A program made the translations under genes and the position numbers. Source: Deinobacterium chartae (lineage in GTDB: Bacteria > Deinococcota > Deinococci > Deinococcales > Deinococcaceae). Taken from it: a stretch of 64,000 nt of DNA. Numbering within the stretch: position 1 is the stretch's first letter; the number at the start of each line of letters is the position of its first letter. Shown piece by piece: positions 54,794-64,000 of this stretch. The stretch is taken from the NCBI RefSeq assembly GCF_014202645.1, contig NZ_JACHHG010000004.1, forward strand, positions 186,001 through 250,000. The letters run 5' to 3'. Below the pieces are notes generated by a model. It saw only the letters and a program-made list of their open reading frames with translations, searched no databases and was not told the origin of the DNA.

Positions 54794-54807
54794 GAGCCGC
54801 ACGCTGT

Positions 54808-55695
54808 TTACCCGAGCAGTTCGCGGGTTCTTTCCCGATCGGCGGCGAGTTGGCTCCTGAGTTCCTCGAGGCCCGAGAACTTCTGCTCACCGCGCAGGAA
54901 ATGGCGGAACTTGACCTGTACCTCCTTGCCGTACAGGTCACCTTCGAAGTCCAGCACGTGAACCTCGAAGCGCAGCGTCACGCCGTTAACCGTAGGACGC
55001 CGTCCGACGTTGGCCATGCCCGCGTAGATGCGGTCGTTCACCGCGAAGTGCACCGCGAACACGCCGATGGGCAGCATCTTGCCCTCGGGAACCTTGATGT
55101 TGGCGGTAGGAAAGCCGATGGTGCGGCCCAGCGCGTCGCCGTGTACAACCACCCCGATCGCGTCGTAGGCCCGACCCAGCAGTTCTGCGGTTTTCTCGAC
55201 CTGCCCTTCGGCCAGCAGGGCGCGTACCCGGGTGGACTTGATGTCCTCGCCGTGCAGTCGCTGCATGGGAACGAGCACCAGGTCCTGCGTGACCGCCTCG
55301 AGGTCGCGTGCGGTTCCGCTGCGGCCCTTGCCGAAGCCGAAGTCCTCGCCGACCACGATGGCCTTGGGACGCAAGATCCGCAGGTCCTCGAGGAACGCCT
55401 CTTTGGGCCGCGCGGCGAACTCGCGGTTAAAGGGCACGGCGATCACCTCGTCCACGCCGTAGCGCTCGAGAACTGCCAGTTTCTCGGGCAGGGTGGAGAG
55501 GTAGTCCACGCCGCGCAGCAGCACGCGGGTGGGCGGGTCGAAGGTGTAGACCACCGAAGGTACGGCGTAGTGCTGCGCACGTTCCTTGAGGTGGGTGAGC
55601 AGGGCCTGGTGGCCCAGGTGGACGCCATCGAAAGAGCCGATGGCGACCACCGTGTCGGTGTCGGGACGCTGCGAGGGGCTCTGATAGGTTTTCAC
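54808..55695 (-). CDS. ribF: Bifunctional riboflavin kinase / FAD synthetase
   Basis: 295 residues. N-terminal FMN adenylyltransferase (VAIGSFDGVHLGHQALLTHL; IVVGEDFGFGKGRSG; STRVRALLAEGQV) and C-terminal riboflavin kinase (GRTIGFPTANI; YAGMANVGRRPT; EVHVLDFEGDLYG). It makes FMN and FAD. The GTG start overlaps the nudix stop (GTGA); no strong ribosome site, so translation is likely coupled. Confidence 0.95.
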   Translation of the reverse strand: MKTYQSPSQRPDTDTVVAIGSFDGVHLGHQALLTHLKERAQHYAVPSVVYTFDPPTRVLLRGVDYLSTLPEKLAVLERYGVDEVIAVPFNREFAARPKEAFLEDLRILRPKAIVVGEDFGFGKGRSGTARDLEAVTQDLVLVPMQRLHGEDIKSTRVRALLAEGQVEKTAELLGRAYDAIGVVVHGDALGRTIGFPTANIKVPEGKMLPIGVFAVHFAVNDRIYAGMANVGRRPTVNGVTLRFEVHVLDFEGDLYGKEVQVKFRHFLRGEQKFSGLEELRSQLAADRERTRELLG

Positions 55696-56183
55696 GCGGG
55701 GTCCTGCAGGCGCTGTAAGGCGAAGAGCGCGGCGGTGATGGTGGAGGCGGACCCGGCGACCTCGCCGGAGCGCAGGGCCTCCAGGACGTGTTGCGGGCGC
55801 ATCCACAGTACCTCGAGTTCCTCGTCTTCGTCGGGAGTTCCGGGTTTCTCGAACAAGTCGGTGGCCTCGAACAGGTAGACCTCCTCGTTCGAGAAGCCCG
55901 GGGAGGGGTAGAAGCGGGTGAGCAGCTCGAGGTGCCCGCCGAGGTTGGCCTCTTCGGACAGTTCGCGCAAGGCAGCCTCGAGCGGCGTTTCGCCCGGGTC
56001 GATCAGCCCGGCAGGTGCCTCGAGGGTGTGTTTGCCAATAGCCGGGCGGTACTGGCGCACGACCAGCATCTGGGAGTCGCGCAGCGCCAAGATCGCCACG
56101 GCGTCGGCGTGGTCGATGACTTCCCAGCGCGCGTCGAGCCGCTGGAGCCGGAGGATTTTGCCTTCGTAGAGGGTTTCGGTCAT
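55692..56183 (-). CDS. NUDIX hydrolase, ADP-ribose pyrophosphatase type
   Basis: 163 residues. Nudix box GLIDPGETPLEAALRELSEE, then ANL, where the usual Gly is Asn. EAPAG before it and FYPSPGFSNEEVYLFEA after are typical of ADP-sugar/ADP-ribose pyrophosphatases. It is the second gene after ftsZ, separated by a hairpin, and is coupled to ribF, so it may act in nucleotide-sugar or flavin-nucleotide housekeeping. Confidence 0.9.
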   Translation of the reverse strand: MTETLYEGKILRLQRLDARWEVIDHADAVAILALRDSQMLVVRQYRPAIGKHTLEAPAGLIDPGETPLEAALRELSEEANLGGHLELLTRFYPSPGFSNEEVYLFEATDLFEKPGTPDEDEELEVLWMRPQHVLEALRSGEVAGSASTITAALFALQRLQDPA

Positions 56184-56194
56184 GGCACAAGAAG

Positions 56195-56216
56195 ACTGCG
56201 GGGCTTTCCCCGCAGT
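56195..56216 (-). terminator. Hairpin between ftsZ and nudix
   Basis: A 9-bp stem (56195-56203 with 56208-56216, loop CTTT) just past the ftsZ stop; CTTCTTGTG follows. It may lower expression of nudix-ribF relative to ftsZ. Confidence 0.6.
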
Positions 56217-56219
56217 GAC

Positions 56220-57266
56220 TTAGTCCTTTTCGGTGTATCTCAAGAAGGCTGGGATGTCGTAGTCGTACTGGTCGATCTTGCCGCGACTCGGACGCAGCAC
56301 CGAGTCGAGGGCCTTGGCTGCGGGTGTGACGCCGCTTTCACCAAAGCCGGTGGCGATCACGGTGACGCGCACCTCGTCGCCCGCACTCTCGTCGAAGGCC
56401 ACGCCGAACAGCATGTCCGGATCGCTTTGACCGGTGGACTCGCGGATTTTCTCCACGATCTCGTGCGCGTCGGAGAGCGAGAGCTCTTGGCCGCCGGTCA
56501 CGTTGACCAGGATGCGGCGCGCGCCCTCGATGCCGCGCTCGAGCAGGGGAGAGTGGATGGCACTCTGCGCCGCTTCTTCGGCGAGCTTGTCACCGCGACC
56601 CGCGCCGATGCCCATCAGCACGCTGCCCGAGTTCGACAGCAGGTTGCGCACGTCGGCGAAGTCCACGTTGATCATGCCGTCCACGTTGATGACGTCCGAG
56701 ATGCCCTTCACACCGTAGTACAACACGCGGTCGGCGATCAAAAAGGCGTCCCGGAACGAAACCTTCTTGTCCACCGCCGAGAGCAGGCGCTCGTTGTTGA
56801 CCACGATCATGCCGTCTACGCGGTCCGAGAGCTTGGTGATGCCCTCCTCGGCCACGCGGGCGCGTTTGGGCCCTTCGAACTTGAAGGGCCGGGTCACGAT
56901 CCCGATGGTGAGGATTCCCAGTTCGCGGGCGATCTCGGCCACCACCGGGGCACTGCCGGTACCGGTGCCACCGCCCATGCCGGCGGTGATGAACAGCATG
57001 TCGGTGTCCTCGAGGTATTCCTTGATGCGCTCGCGGTCCTCGAGGGCCGCTTTTTCGCCGACTTCGGGGTCGGCGCCCGCGCCCAGGCCGCGGGTCAGGC
57101 GGTCGCCGAGCTGAATGCGCACTTCGGCGTGGCTTTTGGCGAGCACCTGCGCGTCGGTGTTGCCTGCGATGAAGTCCACGCCCTCGAGGCCCGATTCGAT
57201 CATGCGGTTGACGGCGTTGTTGCCCGCCCCGCCCAGGCCGATCACCCGAATTCTCGCTGCTTGCAT
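56220..57266 (-). CDS. ftsZ: Cell division protein FtsZ
   Basis: 348 residues. This tubulin-like GTPase forms the Z-ring. GTP loop GMGGGTGTGSAP (97-107), T7 loop NVDFADVRNLL, and a C-terminal peptide DIPAFLRYTEKD for binding FtsA/ZipA-type partners. The linker before it is short (SRGKIDQYDY). AAGGAG lies upstream. It is the last gene of the minus-strand division cluster. Confidence 0.98.
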   Translation of the reverse strand: MQAARIRVIGLGGAGNNAVNRMIESGLEGVDFIAGNTDAQVLAKSHAEVRIQLGDRLTRGLGAGADPEVGEKAALEDRERIKEYLEDTDMLFITAGMGGGTGTGSAPVVAEIARELGILTIGIVTRPFKFEGPKRARVAEEGITKLSDRVDGMIVVNNERLLSAVDKKVSFRDAFLIADRVLYYGVKGISDVINVDGMINVDFADVRNLLSNSGSVLMGIGAGRGDKLAEEAAQSAIHSPLLERGIEGARRILVNVTGGQELSLSDAHEIVEKIRESTGQSDPDMLFGVAFDESAGDEVRVTVIATGFGESGVTPAAKALDSVLRPSRGKIDQYDYDIPAFLRYTEKD

Positions 57267-57376
57267 GTATCTCCTTAGTGGTGCCGCGTGCGGCGGAGCG
57301 GTTGGGAAAACCGAAACAAAGCTCCCGCTTCAGACCGGGCAGGAGATGCGTTCGCGCACCGCCTGCCCGGTCACGC

Positions 57377-58767
<1,391 letters not shown>

Positions 58768-58771
<4 letters not shown>

Positions 58772-59367
58772 TTCTGGACGCTCACCCCCCAAGGGTAAAT
58801 GTTCACTCGCTTACCACTGTACATTGTGACACTGCGCGCGTACTTGCGCAAGGAATCGACGGATTCGCTCCACAGCGTGCCCCGGGCGGTCGTTACCGTC
58901 AGACCGGATGGAGTAAATTCTATCAGCTTGACGCCGAAGTTGCGCAGCATGTACGCCGCCTGCAACGCCTCGGCGGTCCGGTCTGGCCCCCAGCCCTGCA
59001 GCAGTGGACCGGTGGGTTTGGCTCCGGGTAACTCGGTGCCGTCCGCCGCGATCACCACCTCGCGTCCCCCCCGGCGCAGGCGGGCCACCGGAACCCGTTC
59101 GGTAACAGCGATGTCTACCCGGCCCGGAAAAATTTTGATCACTTTGGCCGTCAGCACCCAGGGATGCTGCTCGAGGGCGTGGGCGCGCCAGCCGGTGACC
59201 CACAGCCAGGGCTGACCGTTGGCCGCGTTTGCCAGCCGGGCCACCTTGGCGGGCGGCAGGTGCGCGCTGCCGCTGACCCGCACGTCCCACACCGGCAGCG
59301 CGAACCACGAGGCGGCCAGCAGCCCGATAACCAGCAGGGCCGTGACCGCCAGGCGGATGATTCCCAC
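58768..59367 (-). CDS. ftsQ: Cell division protein FtsQ/DivIB
   Basis: 199 residues. One N-terminal transmembrane helix (about 7-24), then a POTRA-like domain beginning WDVRVSGSAHLPPAKVARLA and a beta domain with VTERVPVARLRRGG. It is a bitopic division protein linking FtsLB to the divisome. GTG is chosen over an earlier GTG since GGGAG lies 8 bases upstream and it clears the murB stop. Confidence 0.88.
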
Positions 59368-59372
59368 CCGGA

Positions 59373-60227
59373 TTACTCCCAGAGCTCGTACTCCCACTCG
59401 AGGGGGAGACCGAGCTTCTCCTGCACGGTGCGCAGCAGCGTGATGACGTCCTCGGCGGTGGCACCTCCGAGGTTGATGACGAAATTGCCGTGTTCATGGG
59501 AGATCATGGCGTTGCCAACCCGGGTACCCTTGAGGCCCGCGCGGTCGATCAGACGTCCGGCACTCTCGCCGGGCGGATTCTTGAAGGCACACCCGGCAGT
59601 GCGCGCTTTGGGCTGCCCCTTGCGGGCGAGGTCCGCGCCCTGCATGCGCGCCTCGACCTCCTCGGGGGTCGAGGGGGTCAGGCGCAGCCTGACCCGGGTG
59701 ACCACTGCGCCCTGGGGCAGGCCGCTCGAGCGGTAGCGGTGCGGGAAGGCGTCGGGAGCGTACACCCTGACCTCACCCCGGTAGTAGACCTCGAGGCTGT
59801 GCAGCGCGTCGAACATCTCGCCGAAGCGGGTTCCTGCGTTCATCCATACCGCGCCGCCCACCGCCGCCGGAATGCCAACCAGCCCCTCGAGGCCGGAGAG
59901 CCCGCGCTTTTGCAGCGTGCGCACCAGCGCCGGGAGCGCTTTGCCTGCACCGATCCAGCCGGTCACGTAGACGTGTTCGTCCGATAGCTGCGGGTCGCGT
60001 TCGAGATCGGCCTCGGCATAGCCACCCACCAGCTTGATGACCCGCTCGCCCAGCCCGGCGTCGGCCACGACCAGGTTCGAGCCGCCGCCCAGCACCCGGT
60101 AGGGCTGCGCGGTTGCTTCGCGCAGTTCCTCGAGGGTGCCGACCGACCACACTTCGGCTTCGCCGCCCACGCCCAGCGTGGTGAGGCGGCTCATCGGGAT
60201 GCGGCGCACCGGGGCCACGGCGGTCAC
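59373..60227 (-). CDS. murB: UDP-N-acetylenolpyruvoylglucosamine reductase
   Basis: 284 residues. It makes UDP-MurNAc with NADPH and FAD. LGGGSNLVVADAGLGERV, GLVGIPAAVGGAVWMNAG, YRSSGLPQGAVVT, AGCAFKNPPGESAGRLID and ISHEHGNFVINLGGATAEDV are the type II-like MurB blocks. GTG overlaps the murC stop (GTGA). Confidence 0.96.
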   Translation of the reverse strand: MTAVAPVRRIPMSRLTTLGVGGEAEVWSVGTLEELREATAQPYRVLGGGSNLVVADAGLGERVIKLVGGYAEADLERDPQLSDEHVYVTGWIGAGKALPALVRTLQKRGLSGLEGLVGIPAAVGGAVWMNAGTRFGEMFDALHSLEVYYRGEVRVYAPDAFPHRYRSSGLPQGAVVTRVRLRLTPSTPEEVEARMQGADLARKGQPKARTAGCAFKNPPGESAGRLIDRAGLKGTRVGNAMISHEHGNFVINLGGATAEDVITLLRTVQEKLGLPLEWEYELWE

Positions 60228-61588
60228 GCGCTCTCCTGCAGCAGTGCCGGGCCAACCTTCCAGACGTCTCCCGCGCCCATGGTGATGATCAGGTCCGTGT
60301 CGCCCAGCGAGGACAGCAGGCGGGTGATCGCGTCTTGTTGGGTGGGCGCGTAACTGACGGCCTCGAAGCCGAGCTCGTGCATGCGTTCGCGGATACGTTC
60401 CGAGTGCACCCCGGCGATGGGGGCCTCGCCCGCACCGTACACGTCGAGCAAAATCACCTCGTCGGCCAACCGCAGCTCTTCGGCGAAGCGCGGCCATACC
60501 TGCGCGGTGCGCAGGTAGCGGTGCGGCTGAAACACCACCCGGACCCGGCGGCCCGAGCGGCGCGCAGCACTCAGCGTGGCCGCGACCTCGGTGGGATGGT
60601 GGGCGTAGTCGTCGATCACCAGGGCTCCGCCCAGGCTGCCGATGTGCTGCCAGCGCCGCCCGGCACCCTTGAAGCGGCTAAGGGCCTCGGCCACGCGGGC
60701 GAAGTCGGCTCCCAGGCGGTCGGCGACCGCCACGGCAGCCAGCGCGTTGAGGACGTTGTGCTCGCCGGGAATCGAGAGGAGCACGCGGCCCAGCACCTGC
60801 TGGCCGCGCAGCGCGTCGAAGGCCACGCCGAGCGCTCCGTGCTCGATGTTGACCGCGCGGTAGTCTGCTGTCTCGCAGGTGCCGTACGACACCCGTTCGC
60901 GCGCGCCTGCGGTAAGCGCCTCGAGGCCGGGCCAGTCGGCGCAGTACACCACCGAGCCTGCTCCGCGCGCGTACGCGCGGAAAGCGTCCATCAGCGCCTC
61001 GAGGGAAGCGTGGTAGTTCTGGCGGGTCTCGCCGGGCAGGGCCACGTGGTCGTCCTCGGCGTTGGTGATCACCGCGATGGACGGGGCGAGGTGGGCAAAC
61101 AGCGGGTCGGACTCGTCCACCTCGGCGACCAGGGGGCCCTGGCCAACCCGGGCGTTGGAGTCGTTCAGTTCGGGCACGATGCCGCCGATCAGGGCGGCCG
61201 GGTCAAGGCCGGCACCCAGCAGGGCCGCAGCGATCATCGACGAAGTGGTGGTCTTGCCGTGCGTTCCGGCCACGCCGACCGACACGCGCTCGCGCAGCAG
61301 TTCGCCCAGCACCTCGATGCGGCGCGAGACTTTCAGGCCGCGCGCTTTGGCCTCGAGAACCTCGGGGTGGTCATCGGGAATGGCGGTGGAGATCACCAGA
61401 GCGTCTACCCCGCGGTGGACGTGCGAGGGAGAGTGCCCCTCGAGAACTTCTATTCCTAGGGCGCGCAGTTCTTCGGCCGGTCCGGTGACGTGGGCGTCGC
61501 ATCCGGAAACCTGGTGGCCGCGGGCGTGCAGCAGCCTGGCCAAGCCGCTCACGCCGATTCCGCAGATCGCCATCATGTGAAAGTGCAT
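60224..61588 (-). CDS. murC: UDP-N-acetylmuramate-L-alanine ligase
   Basis: 454 residues. Adds L-Ala to UDP-MurNAc with ATP. N-terminal Rossmann motif ICGIGVSGLARLLHARGH, P-loop GVAGTHGKTTTS (about 105-116), PGEHNVLNALAAVAVA and DDYAHHPTEVAATL are conserved. The ATG is one base after the murG stop, with GAGGAG overlapping the end of murG. Confidence 0.97.
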   Translation of the reverse strand: MHFHMMAICGIGVSGLARLLHARGHQVSGCDAHVTGPAEELRALGIEVLEGHSPSHVHRGVDALVISTAIPDDHPEVLEAKARGLKVSRRIEVLGELLRERVSVGVAGTHGKTTTSSMIAAALLGAGLDPAALIGGIVPELNDSNARVGQGPLVAEVDESDPLFAHLAPSIAVITNAEDDHVALPGETRQNYHASLEALMDAFRAYARGAGSVVYCADWPGLEALTAGARERVSYGTCETADYRAVNIEHGALGVAFDALRGQQVLGRVLLSIPGEHNVLNALAAVAVADRLGADFARVAEALSRFKGAGRRWQHIGSLGGALVIDDYAHHPTEVAATLSAARRSGRRVRVVFQPHRYLRTAQVWPRFAEELRLADEVILLDVYGAGEAPIAGVHSERIRERMHELGFEAVSYAPTQQDAITRLLSSLGDTDLIITMGAGDVWKVGPALLQESA

Positions 61589-61589
61589 C

Positions 61590-62678
61590 TCAGTCTCCTC
61601 GTAAAACGCGCTCAACCTCGTCGGCGAGCCGCTGAACGGCGCCTGCGGGGCTGAGGCTGCGGGCGGCCTCGCTCATGCGCGTGCGCGCACCCTGCGGAAT
61701 ACACTCTAGCACCGCCTGAGGCAACGCCGAACCCAACTCGGCCTCGGGGATCATGCGCCCCGCACCGGCCCGCTCGACCGCGCGGGCGTTGGCGGTCTGG
61801 TGGTCCTCGGCCGCCGAGGGCAGCGGGACCATCAGCAGCGGAACCCCGTGGTAGGCGGCTTCGGCCAGCGTCGAGGACCCGGCACGGGTGATGGCGAAGT
61901 CGGCGCAGCTCCAGGCTGCGACCGCGTCCACGTAGCCGGTGACCTTGTACCACGACAGGTCGTGGACGCGCGCGGCCATTTCGGGCAGCCAGCGCCCTCC
62001 GCAGGCGTGAATCACCTGAACCGAGTAGTCGCCGTACAGACCCTCTTTGCCGAACAGACCCTCGAGGATGCCCGGAACGTTGCGGTTGAGCATCAAGCTG
62101 CCCTGCGAGCCGCCCATCACCAGCACGGTGAGCGGACCGCTTTGCAAGTTCAGGCGGGACAGGGCTTCGTGCCGTTCCAGGCGCGCTTCGCGCACCGGCA
62201 TGCCGACTTTTCGAGCGCGGGCGGCGGGCACGCCGCGCACCTCGTCGAAAGCGGTGGTGACCACCCGGGCCGCGCGCAGCGCCAGGCGCTGGGTGAGGCC
62301 GAGACGGGCGTTCTGTTCGTGCAAGAGGGTCGGAATGCCCAGGGCCTGGGCCGAGAGCACGCCGGGCAGGCTGGCGAAGCCGCCGAAACCCACCACGGCG
62401 GCCGGGCGCAGGCGCCGCAGAAACGCGCGCGCCTCGCCAAAGCCCCGGGCGGCCCGCCAGACCTGTTTGGGGTCAGGGCGGCTGCGGTCGATTTTTCCGG
62501 CGCTGACGCCGTGGAAACTCAGGTTCTCGGTCTGGGCGATGCGTTCTTCCATGCCGCCGCGCTGGCCGATCATGGCGGTCGCGTAACCGCGCGCCTCGAG
62601 TTCGCGGGCAAGGGCGACCGCCGGATAGATGTGTCCTCCGGTACCGCCGGTGGAAAGAACGATGGTGGGCTTGATCAT
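61590..62678 (-). CDS. murG: Lipid II synthase MurG
   Basis: 362 residues. GT28 glycosyltransferase that adds GlcNAc to lipid I. N-terminal GGTGGHIYPA (11-20), VVGFGGFASLPGVLSA, LHEQNARLGLTQRL, VMGGSQGSLMLN and the UDP-GlcNAc pocket TRAGSSTLAEAAYHGVPLLMVP. First gene of the mur-fts operon; TACCTT lies 8 bases before the ATG. Confidence 0.97.
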   Translation of the reverse strand: MIKPTIVLSTGGTGGHIYPAVALARELEARGYATAMIGQRGGMEERIAQTENLSFHGVSAGKIDRSRPDPKQVWRAARGFGEARAFLRRLRPAAVVGFGGFASLPGVLSAQALGIPTLLHEQNARLGLTQRLALRAARVVTTAFDEVRGVPAARARKVGMPVREARLERHEALSRLNLQSGPLTVLVMGGSQGSLMLNRNVPGILEGLFGKEGLYGDYSVQVIHACGGRWLPEMAARVHDLSWYKVTGYVDAVAAWSCADFAITRAGSSTLAEAAYHGVPLLMVPLPSAAEDHQTANARAVERAGAGRMIPEAELGSALPQAVLECIPQGARTRMSEAARSLSPAGAVQRLADEVERVLRGD

Positions 62679-62741
62679 CGCTTTATAAGGTACACGTTTT
62701 AATGCGGCTGGGAAGGACGATTTTGTTCATGAGGCCACCGC

Positions 62742-63572
62742 CTAGAGGACCAGTGGGCTGCGGTAGGGCGCTCCGGCCAGGTGGCGGCGCAGGGTGTCGA
62801 GCCGCAGCAGCTGCTCGAGCAGGTCGCGGCGTTCGCGCTGGGCCAGCGGGCCGCTGCTGGCGCACAGCCCCAGGTACTCGAGGGTCAGGGTGCGCGCGGC
62901 GGGCAGGCGCGGCAGAATGCGCTCGAGCAGCGCGTAGTCGCCCTCGAGCAGCGCGGCGTGACGGTCGCGCAGCGCGCCGCGCTCGAGGCGGGTTCCGGAG
63001 ACGTGCACCTCGACCACCCGGCCCAGCGGGAAGGCGGCGAGGTAACGCCCCAGGTCCTCGCCCAGGTGCCAGGCGGTCACGCGTGCGTGCGCGAGGTCGA
63101 GCAGCAGGCCGCAGTCCGAGGCGGCCAGGGCTTCGCCGATAAAAGCCGGGTCCGCGATCCACTCGGGGCGCTGCGGGCCGCAGAAAGGAACGTTTTCGAG
63201 CAGCAGCAGATCAAGACCGCTCGCGCGGCGCAGGTCGCGCGCGCCGCGCACGACCGCCTCGAGCACCTGTTCGGGGGTGGGCGGCGTTTGCCCGGGAGAC
63301 AGGCGCAGGTCCAGGTGAACCGAGAGGTAGGGGGTGCCGCTTGAGACGACCTGTTCGCGCAGGATTTCGGGCTGGGGCAAGACCGGGTCGGTGACCGAGT
63401 AGTTCTGGGGGCTCCAGCCGTGCAGCAGCAGCGGGCGCAGGGCCCGGGCCCGCTGAACCTCGCGCGGGTCGCGCGGTGGCGAAGGGTAGTGGAGGTAGTC
63501 GATGGGAAAGTCGGGCTGTTCCGCGAGAAGGGTCAGCAGGGCGGGGACGGCGTTGGCAGCGAGTCGCAGCAT
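62742..63572 (-). CDS. DUF692 (MNIO-like) TIM-barrel protein
   Basis: 276 residues. LLLENVPFCG, CGLLLDLAHARVTAWHLG, VVEVHVSGTRLERG, DRHAALLEGDYALLERI and LTLEYLG place Glu, Asp, His, Glu/His, Asp/His and Glu at positions like the iron ligands of DUF692 proteins. The family includes multinuclear iron oxidases that modify cysteines in RiPP precursors (MbnB and relatives). No precursor, DUF2063 partner or transporter is next to it, so its substrate is open. GGGAGC lies upstream of the ATG. A P450 gene is divergent. Confidence 0.75.
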   Translation of the reverse strand: MLRLAANAVPALLTLLAEQPDFPIDYLHYPSPPRDPREVQRARALRPLLLHGWSPQNYSVTDPVLPQPEILREQVVSSGTPYLSVHLDLRLSPGQTPPTPEQVLEAVVRGARDLRRASGLDLLLLENVPFCGPQRPEWIADPAFIGEALAASDCGLLLDLAHARVTAWHLGEDLGRYLAAFPLGRVVEVHVSGTRLERGALRDRHAALLEGDYALLERILPRLPAARTLTLEYLGLCASSGPLAQRERRDLLEQLLRLDTLRRHLAGAPYRSPLVL

Positions 63573-63674
63573 GAGGGCTCCCAGGGATCCTGAGTGTATT
63601 GAGTATATTACACAACTTACACATCATAGGATGATGAGGCGGGAAACACACTGCCGCCGGCCAACCCAAGCGAG

Positions 63675-63680
63675 TAATCT
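63675..63680 (+). promoter_or_regulatory. -10 box (TAATCT) of the P450 gene
   Basis: TAATCT, 6 bases before the chosen GTG. The AT-rich gap also holds GTGTA/TACAC inverse pairs near 63593-63613 that could be an operator. Confidence 0.45.
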
Positions 63681-63686
63681 GTGGGC

Positions 63687-64000
63687 GTGAAGTTGCCCAC
63701 CCTCGAGTTCGACCTGAACGCCCCCGCCTTTGTCCAGAACCCGTACCCCACCCTGGCCGGGCTGCGCGAACAGACCCCCGCCTTTTTCGAACCCACCTGG
63801 AACAAGGTGTTCTTCACCCGCTACGAGGACATCAGCACCATCTTGCGTGACAGCCGCCGCTTCGGCCGCGCCATCACCCACATCCTGTCGCGCGACGAAC
63901 TCGGCTGGCCCGCCCCCGACCCCAGGCAGGCCGCCTTCGATGCCTTCCAGGAAAACCACCCGCTCGACAACGAGCCGCCGCGCCACACCCGGTTGCGCTC
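63687..64000 (+). CDS. Cytochrome P450, N-terminal part
   Basis: The first 104 codons only; the gene leaves the window. FDLNAPAFVQNPYPTLAGLR, FFTRYEDISTILRDSRRFG and LDNEPPRHTRLRS match soluble bacterial P450s (meander of helix A/B and the DPPxHTRLR block). The heme Cys is outside the window. Substrate unknown; the DUF692 gene is divergent. A GTG two codons earlier is an alternative start. Confidence 0.85.
   Translation, partial: MKLPTLEFDLNAPAFVQNPYPTLAGLREQTPAFFEPTWNKVFFTRYEDISTILRDSRRFGRAITHILSRDELGWPAPDPRQAAFDAFQENHPLDNEPPRHTRLR

Overview
The window is a high-GC bacterial chromosome segment, most likely from the Deinococcota (a Deinococcaceae genome). Reasons: Thermus/Deinococcus-type alpha-glucan phosphorylase; a murG-murC-murB-ftsQ-ftsA-ftsZ division cluster; two YfiT/BstA-like proteins (bacillithiol producers carry these); and many genes whose only upstream signal is a TANNNT -10 box 5-8 bases before the start codon, the arrangement known for leaderless mRNAs in Deinococcus. 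No rRNA, tRNA, CRISPR array or intact insertion sequence was recognised. The palindrome CTCGAG is strongly over-represented on the native backbone and absent from a foreign-looking stretch near 18-19.5 kb.

Layout. 0-8.3 kb: end of an RNase Z-like gene, glgP, dxs with a lipoprotein gene, a membrane-anchored hypothetical, pspA and an old-yellow-enzyme reductase. 8.3-12.1 kb: a tryptophan operon (trpE, an AroQ chorismate mutase, trpG, trpD) preceded by a small leader peptide with three consecutive Trp codons and a transcription attenuator. 12-17 kb: an RsbW-like ATPase, two tandem KtrB-type potassium channel genes, a small helical protein and alanine racemase. 17-20.3 kb: an accessory, partly AT-rich region with a 41-residue secreted-type peptide, a BstA-like protein, a ClbS/DfsB-like protein of foreign composition, and an HNH-AP2 protein with a degraded nuclease motif.

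20.3-31 kb: serine hydrolase, mechanosensitive-channel-like protein, MacB-type ABC pair, DUF4127 protein, lipoprotein, an internally deleted MFS remnant, second BstA-like protein, and a divergent DeoR regulator / MFS pair. 30.4-35 kb: the methionine unit metH-metF behind a structured leader. 35-41.2 kb: an MFS transporter divergent from a winged-helix protein, then a sulfonate/nitrate-type ABC system (ATPase, permease, internally deleted binding-protein copy, full binding protein, DUF4395 protein) next to an Rrf2 regulator with an Fe-S-type cysteine triad.

41.3-64 kb: a GGDEF-EAL protein, uvrD, uppP, two paralogous lipoproteins, tsaD, secA, an Ig-like lipoprotein, then on the minus strand murG-murC-murB-ftsQ-ftsA-ftsZ followed by a NUDIX hydrolase and ribF. 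The right edge has a DUF692 (MNIO-like) protein divergent from the start of a cytochrome P450 gene.

Most biosynthetic genes overlap by 1-4 bases (trpE/CM/trpG, metH/metF, murC/murB, ftsQ/ftsA, nudix/ribF, permease/ATPase), indicating translationally coupled operons. Strong hairpins separate the units. The points most worth following are the leaderless trp leader peptide, the CTCGAG excess, the orphan secreted peptide, the HNH-dead AP2 protein, two in-frame internal deletions, and the metH leader.
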